In this document: positions 38,578-47,554 of the stretch, in pieces
How positions within the stretch are numbered: the first letter of the stretch is position 1
Layout of the letters: every line of letters begins with the position of its first letter
Assembly (NCBI GenBank): GCA_040752025.1
Contig: JBFMFR010000005.1
Coordinates: forward strand, 205,808-269,807
Origin: JBFMFR01 sp040752025
GTDB taxonomy: Bacteria > Chloroflexota > Anaerolineae > Anaerolineales > UBA4823
Direction of reading: 5' to 3'
Length of the DNA stretch: 64,000 bases
Translations under genes and position numbers: made by a program
The notes under the pieces: generated by a model
Database searches by the model: none
Seen by the model: the letters and a program-made list of their open reading frames with translations, nothing else
What the model was told of the DNA's origin: nothing

Positions 38578-39624
38578 ATGACCGGTCCAACCCAGGAACA
38601 GAGTAATTGCCAACCCGACAGCCAGCAAGCCGTCCAGGATGCTAAGCAGCAAACTGCGCGCGCCTTGAAGGCGCTCAACCAGGCCACCGCCGCGCTGCTC
38701 ACCACTCTGGATCTGGAAACGCTCCTGGGGCGCATCCTGGATGCTGCCATCAGCGCCATTCCAGTGGCCGAGAAGGGCTGTCTGTACTTGATCGCCCGCG
38801 ATACCGGGAAACTCGAGATGCGCGCCGTTCTGGGATACACCGAGACCGATCCGCGCATCCAGAAGCTCACCCGCACCGATGAGAAATCCAATATCTACAG
38901 GGTGGTGCAGGAACACGCTCCACTACTTCTCCAATTTGAGGATTCCCAGGCTGCTTTCCAGTCCAAGATCGCGGCCCCTTTGATCCTGAATGATCACATT
39001 CTCGGTGCCATTTCCCTCGAAGCTTCGCCTCCCCTGGCCTTCAACCGGGATGACCTGGATTTACTCGCCAGCTTCGCCGCTACAGCCACCGCCGCCATCC
39101 ACAACGCCCAATTGCACGCCGAAGTGCAAAAGCTGGCCATCACCGACGATCTCACCAGCCTGTATAATCGCCGCGGCCTGTCCGAAATCGGTGAGCGTGA
39201 AGTCGCCCGTGCTCTGCGCTTCGGTCGCCCTCTGGCAGCGCTGCTCATGGATTTGGATAATTTGAAGCCAATTAACGACCAGTATGGCCACGCCGCCGGT
39301 GATTGCCTGCTGCGCTTCGTTGCCGAGCAAATTAACATCTACACTCGTAAAGTTGACATCCTGTGCCGTTACGGAGGCGACGAATTCGTGATCCTGCTCC
39401 CTGAAAACGATCTCTTCGATGCCAGTAACGTTGCCGAGCGCCTACGCGCTCAAATCGCCCAGGCGAGTGTTGCCTTTGAAGGCAACCAGCTGACCACCAG
39501 CGTCAGCATTGGCATCAGCAAAGTCACCGCCGATACCCCCGATCTGGAAACCCTGCTCAAACGCGCCGACTCAGCCTTGTATGTCGCCAAGCAATCCGGC
39601 AAAAACCAGGTTGTTATTCGCTGA
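38578..39624 (+). CDS. GAF-GGDEF diguanylate cyclase
   Basis: 348 residues. A short coiled region (20-45) precedes a GAF domain (about 45-190) and a GGDEF domain (about 195-345). The active site is intact (RYGGDEFVILLPE) and an RxxD product-inhibition site (RKVD) lies five residues before it. It should make cyclic di-GMP from two GTP under control of a GAF ligand or redox state. ATG 38578 is chosen over 38425 because AGGGGAG lies 6 bases upstream and a -10-like box precedes it. Two bases separate it from a second cyclase gene, so the pair is cotranscribed. Confidence 0.9.
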   Translation: MTGPTQEQSNCQPDSQQAVQDAKQQTARALKALNQATAALLTTLDLETLLGRILDAAISAIPVAEKGCLYLIARDTGKLEMRAVLGYTETDPRIQKLTRTDEKSNIYRVVQEHAPLLLQFEDSQAAFQSKIAAPLILNDHILGAISLEASPPLAFNRDDLDLLASFAATATAAIHNAQLHAEVQKLAITDDLTSLYNRRGLSEIGEREVARALRFGRPLAALLMDLDNLKPINDQYGHAAGDCLLRFVAEQINIYTRKVDILCRYGGDEFVILLPENDLFDASNVAERLRAQIAQASVAFEGNQLTTSVSIGISKVTADTPDLETLLKRADSALYVAKQSGKNQVVIR

Positions 39625-39626
39625 TT

Positions 39627-42128
39627 ATGCCTGCCAGCCAGCCATTACAAACCACCCTGGCAATTGCTCGCCTGTTAATTTCGCCGGAAAGCCTGTCAGT
39701 CCGGCTGCAAGCTTGCGCCGATCTTGTCGCCGATGCGCTGAACGCCCAACAGGTCACCCTGGCGACTTTCGATCTGGCTCGCGATAGAGTCAGCCGCCTC
39801 ATCCAGAGCGGGCCAGACATCCTCCCGCAAGATAGAACCTTCCAGGATTGGATGCAGCGCCTGGGTAGCCCGTCCGGGTCACAGGTCGCCATCACCCCGG
39901 GCGCGGCCGCCCCCCTTGCTGGAAATACGCTTCCACAATCCGACCAACCTACCGCCCTCATCCTGCCCCTGGTTTGCTGTGAGCGCATCCTGGGCGTGAT
40001 CTCTGCTGCCAAACAACCCGACCTGCCCTTTTCGGATGCAGAACGCGAGTGGCTGTTGGCCGTCGCCAGCCAGGTGGCTTTGGCCATCGAAAACGAGCGC
40101 CTGGAAAACGCAGAACGCATCCAGCGCCAACGCGCCGACACCTTGCGCGAAGTCACTCGCATCCTCAATTACAGCCTCGACCAGCAGCAGGTGCTGGAAT
40201 TGATCCTGGACCAGTTGGCCCGGGTCGTTGAGTACGATAGCGCCTCGATTATGCTGAGCAGCGGCCAGCAACTGGAGATCGTCGCCCATCGCAAATTGCG
40301 TTCAACAGAGCAGTTAGCCGCCCCTCTGCCTTTGCAAGAGCTGGCCCACATCCGCCAGGTGCTCGAGCGTCGCCTGCCGCTAATTATCCCCGATACCGCC
40401 CAGGACCCACGCTGGAACCCCTATGGGCACAGCAGTTACATCCGCAGTTGGTTGGGTGTTCCCCTTCAGGGTCGAGAAGGCGTGATCGGGCTGCTCAATC
40501 TGGATAAAGAGCAGCCCGGTTACTACACGCAGCAGGATGCCACCCTGGCCGTTACCTTCGCCAACCAGGCCGCTTTTGCCATCGAAAACGCCCGCCTGTA
40601 CTCCAGTGAACGCCAGCGCGCTGAGCAGTTGGACGCCTTGCGCGCGACCGTCGCCGACATTTCCAGTGAGTTAGAGCTTCCCCGCCTGCTCAGCGCCATC
40701 CTGGAGCGCGCCGTCACCCTGTTGAGCGCTTCCGGCGGCGACCTGGGCATTTACGACGCTCTCCACCAGGATATCCGCATCATGGTCAGCCACAACCTGG
40801 GCAAGGATTACGCTGGCACTCGCATGGCGCTCGGTGAGGGCGCTATGGGCCTGGCCATACAGACCCGTCAGCCTGTCACCATAGATGAATACGCCGACTG
40901 GGAGAATGCCTCCAAACAATACCAGCAAATCCCTGGGCACGCCGCCATCGCCATGCCCTTTATGATCGGCAAGAAGGTGGTCGGTGCGCTGGCAATTGTG
41001 GATGCCAATCCGGAGCGCCGTTTCACGGCCGCGGATGAACACCTGCTCAGCCTCTTCGCCCATCATGCCGCCATCGCCATCGAAAACGCTCACCTGTATC
41101 AAAATGCTTGCCAGGCCGCCGAGCGGCGCACGATCCTCCATCAAGTCAGCCAGGAGATCGTCACCGCCAGCCTCGACCCGGAGGATATTTATCGCTCCAT
41201 TCACCAGGCGGCGGCGCGCCTGATGCCAGCCGAGGCCTTCGCTATAACCCTCTTCGACCATGCCCGCCAGGTAATCGATGCGGTTTACCTGATCGATCGC
41301 AAGGGACGCTCGCCTTCGATTTCCATTCCCCCGAATCGCGGCCTGAGTGGGCGTATCCTTTCCATCGGCCAGGCGATCTACATTGCCGATACGCAGGCCA
41401 CCGACATCAGTGAGGCCTCGCAAGAAGCGGTTCACTTTGGTGATTCCGAAAATGTTCGCTCGATCCTGGCCGTGCCCATGCGCCTGCGGGGCAAAGTGGC
41501 TGGTATGATCTCCGCACAGAGCTACACGCCCGCTGCGTATAACACCGGAGATCAGGAATTACTCGAGATGTTAGCCGCCTACGCCGCCATCGCCCTGGAC
41601 AATTCCCGCCTGTTCATCCAACTCCAACAGCTTGCCATCATCGACCCTCTCACCGACATCTACAACCGCCGTCACCTCTTCGAGCTGGGTCAGCGCGAGT
41701 TCCACCGCGCCCGCCGCTTCAAGCGCTCCCTGTCCGTGATCATGCTGGATATCGACCATTTCAAACTGGTCAACGATGCTTATGGACACGCTGCCGGAGA
41801 TCTGGTGCTGCAGGCTCTGGCCAGGATCTTGAAGAATAACACGCGTGAAATCGATATCATCGGGCGCTATGGCGGCGAAGAATTCACCATCGTCCTGCCC
41901 GAAACCAACCTGGAACTGGCCCGCAAGACCGCCGAGCGCCTGCGCAGCCTGGTCGCCGAAGAATTTCAAGCCATCTACAAAGATCTGATGAAAGTCACCG
42001 TCAGCATCGGCGTGGCGGAAATGACCGACCACATCCATTCTTTCCCCACATTAGTAGGCCGGGCCGATGCTGCCCTGTATGATGCCAAGCACAGCGGTCG
42101 CAACCGCGTAGAAATTCGCCAGGACTAG
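39627..42128 (+). CDS. Multi-GAF GGDEF diguanylate cyclase
   Basis: 833 residues: four GAF-like domains in a row (about 5-155, 170-325, 345-490, 505-660) and a C-terminal GGDEF domain (about 665-833). The catalytic motif is RYGGEEFTIVLPE, an active variant, with RxxD inhibition site REID before it. There are no membrane helices, so it is a cytoplasmic sensor of small ligands, light or redox signals that produces cyclic di-GMP. No conserved chromophore cysteine was identified. Directly downstream of the single-GAF cyclase. No EAL or HD-GYP phosphodiesterase or PilZ receptor lies in the window. Confidence 0.9.
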   Translation: MPASQPLQTTLAIARLLISPESLSVRLQACADLVADALNAQQVTLATFDLARDRVSRLIQSGPDILPQDRTFQDWMQRLGSPSGSQVAITPGAAAPLAGNTLPQSDQPTALILPLVCCERILGVISAAKQPDLPFSDAEREWLLAVASQVALAIENERLENAERIQRQRADTLREVTRILNYSLDQQQVLELILDQLARVVEYDSASIMLSSGQQLEIVAHRKLRSTEQLAAPLPLQELAHIRQVLERRLPLIIPDTAQDPRWNPYGHSSYIRSWLGVPLQGREGVIGLLNLDKEQPGYYTQQDATLAVTFANQAAFAIENARLYSSERQRAEQLDALRATVADISSELELPRLLSAILERAVTLLSASGGDLGIYDALHQDIRIMVSHNLGKDYAGTRMALGEGAMGLAIQTRQPVTIDEYADWENASKQYQQIPGHAAIAMPFMIGKKVVGALAIVDANPERRFTAADEHLLSLFAHHAAIAIENAHLYQNACQAAERRTILHQVSQEIVTASLDPEDIYRSIHQAAARLMPAEAFAITLFDHARQVIDAVYLIDRKGRSPSISIPPNRGLSGRILSIGQAIYIADTQATDISEASQEAVHFGDSENVRSILAVPMRLRGKVAGMISAQSYTPAAYNTGDQELLEMLAAYAAIALDNSRLFIQLQQLAIIDPLTDIYNRRHLFELGQREFHRARRFKRSLSVIMLDIDHFKLVNDAYGHAAGDLVLQALARILKNNTREIDIIGRYGGEEFTIVLPETNLELARKTAERLRSLVAEEFQAIYKDLMKVTVSIGVAEMTDHIHSFPTLVGRADAALYDAKHSGRNRVEIRQD

Positions 42129-42140
42129 CCTGCCCCCCTC

Positions 42141-43163
42141 TTACACGATCAACATCGCGTCCCCGAAGGAATAGAAACGATAGCCTTGCTCTTTGGCGGT
42201 CTGGTAGGCCGCCAGGGTGCGCTCGCGCCCCGCGAAAGCGCTCACCAGCATGATCAGCGTAGAACGTGGCAGGTGAAAATTCGTAATCATCGCCTCTACC
42301 ACCCGGAAGCGATACCCTGGCAAGATGAACAGGTTCGTTGGACCCTCGAACGTCCCCACAACCTGTCCTGGGCCGGCCCGCTGAGCCGCGCTTTCCAGCG
42401 CACGCACGCTGGTGGTCCCCACTGCGATCACCCGCCCGCCATCCTGGTGCGCCCGGTTGATCGTCTCTGCCGCTGCCGCGGATACCTGGCACCATTCCGT
42501 ATGGATGGTGTGCTCCTGCGGGTCAGCCTCTGTCACCGGAGCAAAAGTGTCCAATCCCACGTGCAGTGTGACCTGTGCCAAGCGCACGCCCTGCGCCTGC
42601 AAGCGCGCCAGCAGCTCTGGGGTAAAATGCAGGCCGGCCGTTGGCGCGGCCGCCGAGCCTGGCTGGCGTGCATAAACCGTCTGATAGCGATTCGGGTCGG
42701 CCAGCGGCGTTTGGATGTACGGTGGCAGCGGCACGTGCCCGCTTTGCTCCAGCGAAGCCTCGATCGGCTCGGCGAAGCGCACCAGGCGGCGCGGGCCATC
42801 CAGCACTGCCAGGATTTCTCCCACCGGCCCCCGCTCAACCTGGATCTGCCGGCCTGCTACCAGCCCCTTACCGCCCACCCAGGCCTCCCAGGTCAGGGCG
42901 TCCTCACGCCGCAGCAGCAGTAACTCCACCTTCCCACCTGTGGGGATTTTCCGCCCATACAGTCGCGCCGGGATGACGCGGGTTTCATTCAACACCAACA
43001 CATCCCCCACCTTCAAGAAGTCCCCTACCTGTCGAAAGATTGTGTGCTGTATCTCATCCGTATTGCGCTCGAGCACCAGCAGGCGCGCCGCGTCGCGCGA
43101 CTCGATGGGCGTCTGGGCGATGTAATCTGCGGGCAAGTCGTAATCAAAATCAGTGGTCTTCAT
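42141..43163 (-). CDS. queA: tRNA preQ1(34) S-adenosylmethionine ribosyltransferase-isomerase
   Basis: 340 residues, the usual length. QueA moves the ribosyl part of S-adenosylmethionine onto preQ1 in the wobble position of tRNA, forming epoxyqueuosine. The N-terminus FDYDLPADYIAQTPIESRDAARLL, the central PTAGLHFT and the C-terminal NFHLPRSTLIMLVSAFAG are family signatures. It lies in the gene order ruvB, DUF2905, queA on the minus strand, a cluster common in several bacterial phyla; tgt is not in the window. Its stop is 12 bases from the convergent cyclase stop. Confidence 0.96.
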   Translation of the reverse strand: MKTTDFDYDLPADYIAQTPIESRDAARLLVLERNTDEIQHTIFRQVGDFLKVGDVLVLNETRVIPARLYGRKIPTGGKVELLLLRREDALTWEAWVGGKGLVAGRQIQVERGPVGEILAVLDGPRRLVRFAEPIEASLEQSGHVPLPPYIQTPLADPNRYQTVYARQPGSAAAPTAGLHFTPELLARLQAQGVRLAQVTLHVGLDTFAPVTEADPQEHTIHTEWCQVSAAAAETINRAHQDGGRVIAVGTTSVRALESAAQRAGPGQVVGTFEGPTNLFILPGYRFRVVEAMITNFHLPRSTLIMLVSAFAGRERTLAAYQTAKEQGYRFYSFGDAMLIV

Positions 43164-43229
43164 CTACTCACAAACTCGAAAAGGGCCTGCCAGCCACCGG
43201 AGGGCAAAGCAACCCAAGGGCCAGGCGCA

Positions 43230-43466
43230 TCAACGATTCGCCAAACGCGCCAGGATATTCAAAATCAGCGTGAGCACCAGTGAAAGCAGGATCGAGGTGC
43301 CCAGCGCAATCACGCAGGTGAAGTTGCCGCGCTCGATGCGCAGGTCGCCTGGCAGTCGCCCAAATGAAACTCCCAGTCGCGCCAGCAGGTAAACCAGGCC
43401 GCCTACCGCCACCAGCGCCAGGCCGGTTATGATCAAGAAACGCGCCAGTGAAATCATCTTCTGCAT
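43230..43466 (-). CDS. DUF2905 family small membrane protein
   Basis: A 78-residue protein with two membrane helices (about 5-25 and 47-70) joined by a loop holding FGRLPGDLRIERGNFT, the DUF2905 signature. Function is unknown, but the family is often next to ruvB and queA, as here. ATG 43466 is 16 bases past the ruvB stop; a TTG one codon earlier is possible. The only ribosome-binding-like element is AGGA overlapping the ruvB stop, so translation may be coupled to ruvB. Confidence 0.85.
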   Translation of the reverse strand: MQKMISLARFLIITGLALVAVGGLVYLLARLGVSFGRLPGDLRIERGNFTCVIALGTSILLSLVLTLILNILARLANR

Positions 43467-43482
43467 CAAGCAAACGGGCTTC

Positions 43483-44508
43483 CTAGAACAACTTGGGTTG
43501 GTCTTCCCTTGTGTAAGGCAGCCCCAGATGTTCGTAAGCCCGGCGCGTCGCCATACGCCCCTGGGGTGTGCGTTCCAGGAAACCGAGTTGCAGCAGGTAC
43601 GGCTCGACTACGTCCATGATCGTATCGGGTTCTTCGCTGATCGAAGCTGCGATCGTGCTCAAGCCCACCGGCCCGCCGTTGTATTTCTCGACGATCGTGG
43701 TTAGCACTCGCCGATCCATGTCATCCAGCCCCAACGGGTCCACGTCCAACAAATCCAGCGCATCCCGCGCCGTCGAACGAGTGATAATCCCATTCGCCCG
43801 CACTTCGGCATAATCGCGCACGCGCCGCAGCATGCGCAGCGCCACGCGCGGTGTGCCGCGCCCGCGCTGGGCGATCTCATCCACCCCGTCCGCCTCGGCC
43901 TCCACGCCCAGCACGCCCGCCGCCCGGCTGACGATCGACTGCATGGCCGGCAGATCGTAAAAATCCAGCCGGTACACCGCCCCAAAACGCGCCCGCAGCG
44001 GCGCCGTGACCAGCGCCAGGCGCGTCGTGGCCCCAATCACTGTGAAATGCGGTAGCTTCAGGCGGATCGAGCGCGCCGAAGGCCCTTTTCCAATCACAAT
44101 ATCCAGGGCGAAATCCTCCATCGCCGGGTACAGCACCTCCTCGATCGACCGTCCCAAACGGTGGATTTCATCGATGAACAGGATGTCCCCAGCGCGCAAG
44201 TTGGTCAGGATCGCCGCCAGGTCTCCCGGGCGTTCGATCGCCGGCCCGGAGGTGATCTTGATGCTCACACCCATCTCGTTCGCCAACACGTGCGCCAGGG
44301 TGGTTTTGCCCAATCCCGGCGGTCCATAGAACAGAACGTGATCCAATGGTTCGTTTCGTTGGCGCGCTGCCGCGATGAGAATCTCGAGGTTTTCCTTCAC
44401 CCGCTCCTGCCCGGTCAGGTCAGACAGGCTTCTCGGCCGCAAAGCTTGATCCAGGTGATCATCCGGCGAAGGTTGGGGATTTACCAGGCGGTTTAGGGGA
44501 GCATTCAT
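43483..44508 (-). CDS. ruvB: Holliday junction branch-migration helicase RuvB
   Basis: A 341-residue AAA+ motor that with RuvA drives branch migration. Walker A is GPPGLGKTTLAHVL, Walker B FIDEIHRL, sensor 1 GATTRLALVT and the arginine finger APLRARFG; a C-terminal winged-helix domain ends with the family segment RTPQGRMATRRAYEHLGL. The ATG at 44508 lies one base after the start predicted from TATAAT at 44521-44516, so the mRNA is probably leaderless. ruvA and ruvC are not adjacent. First gene of the ruvB-DUF2905-queA unit. Confidence 0.97.
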   Translation of the reverse strand: MNAPLNRLVNPQPSPDDHLDQALRPRSLSDLTGQERVKENLEILIAAARQRNEPLDHVLFYGPPGLGKTTLAHVLANEMGVSIKITSGPAIERPGDLAAILTNLRAGDILFIDEIHRLGRSIEEVLYPAMEDFALDIVIGKGPSARSIRLKLPHFTVIGATTRLALVTAPLRARFGAVYRLDFYDLPAMQSIVSRAAGVLGVEAEADGVDEIAQRGRGTPRVALRMLRRVRDYAEVRANGIITRSTARDALDLLDVDPLGLDDMDRRVLTTIVEKYNGGPVGLSTIAASISEEPDTIMDVVEPYLLQLGFLERTPQGRMATRRAYEHLGLPYTREDQPKLF

Positions 44509-44515
44509 GCCGATG

Positions 44516-44521
44516 ATTATA
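44516..44521 (-). promoter_or_regulatory. Leaderless -10 box of ruvB
   Basis: TATAAT on the minus strand. The expected start (44509) is one base before the ATG at 44508, leaving no room for a ribosome-binding site. Confidence 0.6.
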
Positions 44522-44534
44522 CCCGGAATAGGAC

Positions 44535-44540
44535 TATAAT
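44535..44540 (+). promoter_or_regulatory. -10 box of upp, overlapping the ruvB promoter region
   Basis: TATAAT on the plus strand, start near 44547, leader about 24 nt with GGAGA. It lies where the ruvB -35 element would be, so the divergent promoters overlap. Confidence 0.55.
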
Positions 44541-44570
44541 TGGGCTATCCTTGCACCTGGAGAATACAGT

Positions 44571-45197
44571 ATGGAAAACGTTTTTGCTTCATCTCACCCT
44601 CTGGTTGCCCACAAGCTCACCCGCCTGCGCGATCTCCACACGGATCCTAAGAAGTTCCGCGAGTTAGTCCGCGAGATTTCCGGGCTGCTGGCCTACGAAG
44701 CCACCGCCGATTTGCTCCTGGCCCCGCGCTCGGTTCAAACCCCGCTGGCAGTCACCTCCGGTTGGGAGTTAATGGAGAAAATTGGCCTGGTGCCCATTCT
44801 GCGTGCTGGCCTGGGCATGGTCGAAGGAGTCTGGGGGCTGATGCCCTCAGCCGAAGTCTGGCACATCGGCCTGTACCGCGATGAAAGGACTCTCAAGCCC
44901 GTCGAATATTACAACAAGCTCCCCATCGAACCCACCGTCTCCGTTTGCCTGATTTTGGACCCCATGCTGGCTACCGGCGGCTCGGCTGTCGCCACCATCG
45001 ATGTGCTCAAACGTTGGGGCGTCAGCAAGATCAAATTCGTTGGCCTGATTGGCGCTCCCGAGGGCATCCAACTGCTTCACCAGAAACATCCTGAAGTGCC
45101 CATCCACCTGGCTACCATCGACGAACGGCTGAACGAGCGCGGCTATATCCTGCCCGGGTTAGGTGATGCCGGGGACCGCCAATTCGGTACAGGTTAA
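44571..45197 (+). CDS. upp: Uracil phosphoribosyltransferase
   Basis: 208 residues, normal length. It forms UMP from uracil and PRPP in pyrimidine salvage. The PRPP-binding loop is LILDPMLATGGSAVATID; the N-terminal HPLVAHKLTRLRD and the C-terminal PGLGDAGDRQFGTG uracil-binding segment are both clear. GGAG lies 10 bases upstream of ATG 44571. It stands alone, divergent from ruvB; no uracil permease follows. Confidence 0.96.
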   Translation: MENVFASSHPLVAHKLTRLRDLHTDPKKFRELVREISGLLAYEATADLLLAPRSVQTPLAVTSGWELMEKIGLVPILRAGLGMVEGVWGLMPSAEVWHIGLYRDERTLKPVEYYNKLPIEPTVSVCLILDPMLATGGSAVATIDVLKRWGVSKIKFVGLIGAPEGIQLLHQKHPEVPIHLATIDERLNERGYILPGLGDAGDRQFGTG

Positions 45198-45210
45198 TCG
45201 TACTTCGGAC

Positions 45211-45240
45211 TTGCGAAAAACCTCAGGAATAGCTTACAAT
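45211..45240 (+). promoter_or_regulatory. Promoter of the Ser/Thr kinase gene
   Basis: TTGCGA (45211-45216), an 18-base spacer and TACAAT (45235-45240). Start near 45247, leader about 70 nt. Confidence 0.6.
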
Positions 45241-45316
45241 GTAGGTTGCAGCAAGTCATCGGCAGGCGTGTATTTGCATTGCATTCACCCTTGCGAACCT
45301 TCTCTGGGAAAACGAA

Positions 45317-47521
45317 ATGACACAAAAAATAGGCCGTTATGAAGTAAAGTCCGAAATTGCACGGGGCGGAATGGCTACGGTGTTCCATGCCTACGACCCC
45401 AACTTCGAGCGCGATGTTGCCATAAAGGTGCTGCCACACGCCTTCTTGCACGACCCACAGTTTCGCACGCGCTTTGAGCGCGAGGCAAAGATGATCGCCC
45501 TGCTCGAGCACCCAGCCATCGTCCCGGTGTACGATTTCGGTGAAGAGGATGGGCAGCCCTACATCGTCATGCGCTACATGGCTGGCGGCTCTCTCACCGA
45601 ACGCATCGAACAAGGCGCAATTTCGCTCACAGAAACTGCCCAGATCATCATGCGCCTGGCTCCAGCCCTGGATGCTGCCCACGCCCGCCACATTATCCAC
45701 CGCGACCTCAAACCTGGCAACATCCTCTTCGACCAATATGGCAATGCCTATCTATCGGATTTCGGTATCGCCCGTCTGGCCGAAGAGAGCGGCATGACCC
45801 TCACCGGCACGTCCATTGTCGGCACACCTGCATACATGAGCCCAGAACAGGTTCAAGGAGACAAGCAAATCGATGGGCGCAGCGATATTTATGCCCTGGG
45901 CGTGCTCATCTTCCAGATGCTCACCGGGGATATGCCCTACCAGTCTGACACCCCGGCCAAAGTGATGATGATGCACGTGCTGCATCCCGTGCCAGACATC
46001 CTGGAATTTTCCTCCAGTCTCCCACCTGCCTGCCAAACCCTGATCACCAAATCCATGGCCAAGAAACCCGAGGAGCGCTATCCCACCGCTGGAGAGATGG
46101 CCGCCGTGCTCGAAAACATCTCCCTGGGCAAACTTAGCGCGCCTGCCCCTGCTTCGAAGAAAACCAAGGGAGGGCGAGAGCCCGCTGTTTCTACTTCAGA
46201 TATGGCTACCGCCTACTCGGCCGGTAAAACCGTGGTTTCCGCCTCCAAAGGCCAGGCTGCTGCGGGCGCTCAGGCAGCCCCTGCTCCGCGCAGCGGCCTG
46301 GCTGCCCTGGCTATTCCATTGGCTGTTGGGGCCCTCGCGCTGATCGTCATCGCCGCCCTGTTAGGCTTCCTGGGCACGCGCGGCAGTGGCCCGTTGGCCT
46401 TCCTGGCCCCTGCCACGGTCACTTACACCCCGCTTCCCACCGAAACATCCCTGCCTTCGAGCACACCCGCTCCGCCCAGCGCCACACCAGAGCCCACAAA
46501 GCCCATCGTCCAGGTCTTAGAGCCGACTTCCACACCGACCGAAGTTCCACCCACGCCCACCGAGACATTTACACCTGAGCCACAGACCCCGGTCATCGGT
46601 GGCGTCGATAAAGTCGCTTTCCTCAGAGACAGCGACATCTGGATCTCTAACCTGGATGGCACTCAGATCGAGCGTTTAACCGAGGATGGCACAATCAAGA
46701 GCAGCCTGCAGTGGTCGCCTGATGGACAGGCCGTCAATTACATTTCCGGGAAGTGCATTTACTCCGTCCGGCTGGAAGATACACGCGTCGATATCATCAC
46801 CTGTTTCAATTTCGTGGATTACTTGAAGGCTTTTGAGATTTCCCACGATGGCACCAGGGTAGCCATCAGCCTGGATAACCAGTTGTACATCGTTCCCTAC
46901 GATCTTGAAAAACTAAACCAGGTCTCTGTCCGCTCTGGCCTGACTGATATCGCCGAATGCAAGGATTTCGCCCCCTACCTGCGCAACTTCGTCAAGTATG
47001 CTCGCTGGTCGAAGGATGATCAATTCCTTGGGATGGTCATCTTTGGCGTTGCCGCGGACATCGGCTCGGCCGACATCGTGCAGATCATCCCGATGGAAAC
47101 CTGCACAGCCAGCCCACGCGCCGTGGACAATTTTCCTCCTCCGCGCTTCAAGCCTGCGGAGTATATCACTGCCCCCTCGATTTTGAACTTCGGTTGGGAT
47201 GGCCTGTCGTTGTTCGCCATCAATACATTGGTGCGCAGGAATGGTTTCGGCAACCTGTGGGTTTACAACATGGACCTGCACAAAGCCCGCAACGCCAACC
47301 CGATTGATGAAAGCTGCTGTTACCGCGACGCCCAATTCAGCCCAGACGGCACCTATCTGTTCTTCGCTTACCAGAAATATCCTGGCGGTGATGGCTCTAT
47401 CCTGTTTTACTACATCCCCTATGGTACTATCGGCACGGGCGCGGCCTACACCCCGCTGCCCATTCCACCCATCACCAACCCCGACGAGGCGCCCCAACCC
47501 GCCCTGCGGACTGCCCGTTGA
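45317..47521 (+). CDS. Membrane Ser/Thr protein kinase with extracellular beta-propeller
   Basis: 734 residues. The kinase domain (about 5-270) is intact: ARGGMATVF loop, Lys37 in VAIK, IIHRDLKPGN and SDFGIARL, unlike the two broken kinase domains near 30 kb. A transmembrane helix (about 330-355) is followed by a Thr/Pro linker and an outer TolB/WD40-like propeller domain (about 430-720) with repeated WxxDG and SPDGxxxxF elements (LQWSPDGQAVNY, AQFSPDGTYLFF). It is a PknB-type receptor kinase that phosphorylates cytoplasmic targets on sensing an external ligand or wall component; targets are unknown. A promoter lies at 45211-45240. It precedes a lipoprotein, sensor kinase and regulator on the same strand. 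Confidence 0.92.
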   Translation: MTQKIGRYEVKSEIARGGMATVFHAYDPNFERDVAIKVLPHAFLHDPQFRTRFEREAKMIALLEHPAIVPVYDFGEEDGQPYIVMRYMAGGSLTERIEQGAISLTETAQIIMRLAPALDAAHARHIIHRDLKPGNILFDQYGNAYLSDFGIARLAEESGMTLTGTSIVGTPAYMSPEQVQGDKQIDGRSDIYALGVLIFQMLTGDMPYQSDTPAKVMMMHVLHPVPDILEFSSSLPPACQTLITKSMAKKPEERYPTAGEMAAVLENISLGKLSAPAPASKKTKGGREPAVSTSDMATAYSAGKTVVSASKGQAAAGAQAAPAPRSGLAALAIPLAVGALALIVIAALLGFLGTRGSGPLAFLAPATVTYTPLPTETSLPSSTPAPPSATPEPTKPIVQVLEPTSTPTEVPPTPTETFTPEPQTPVIGGVDKVAFLRDSDIWISNLDGTQIERLTEDGTIKSSLQWSPDGQAVNYISGKCIYSVRLEDTRVDIITCFNFVDYLKAFEISHDGTRVAISLDNQLYIVPYDLEKLNQVSVRSGLTDIAECKDFAPYLRNFVKYARWSKDDQFLGMVIFGVAADIGSADIVQIIPMETCTASPRAVDNFPPPRFKPAEYITAPSILNFGWDGLSLFAINTLVRRNGFGNLWVYNMDLHKARNANPIDESCCYRDAQFSPDGTYLFFAYQKYPGGDGSILFYYIPYGTIGTGAAYTPLPIPPITNPDEAPQPALRTAR

Positions 47522-47554
47522 GGTGGTGCCCACAAAGAACTCGGAGGTAATACA

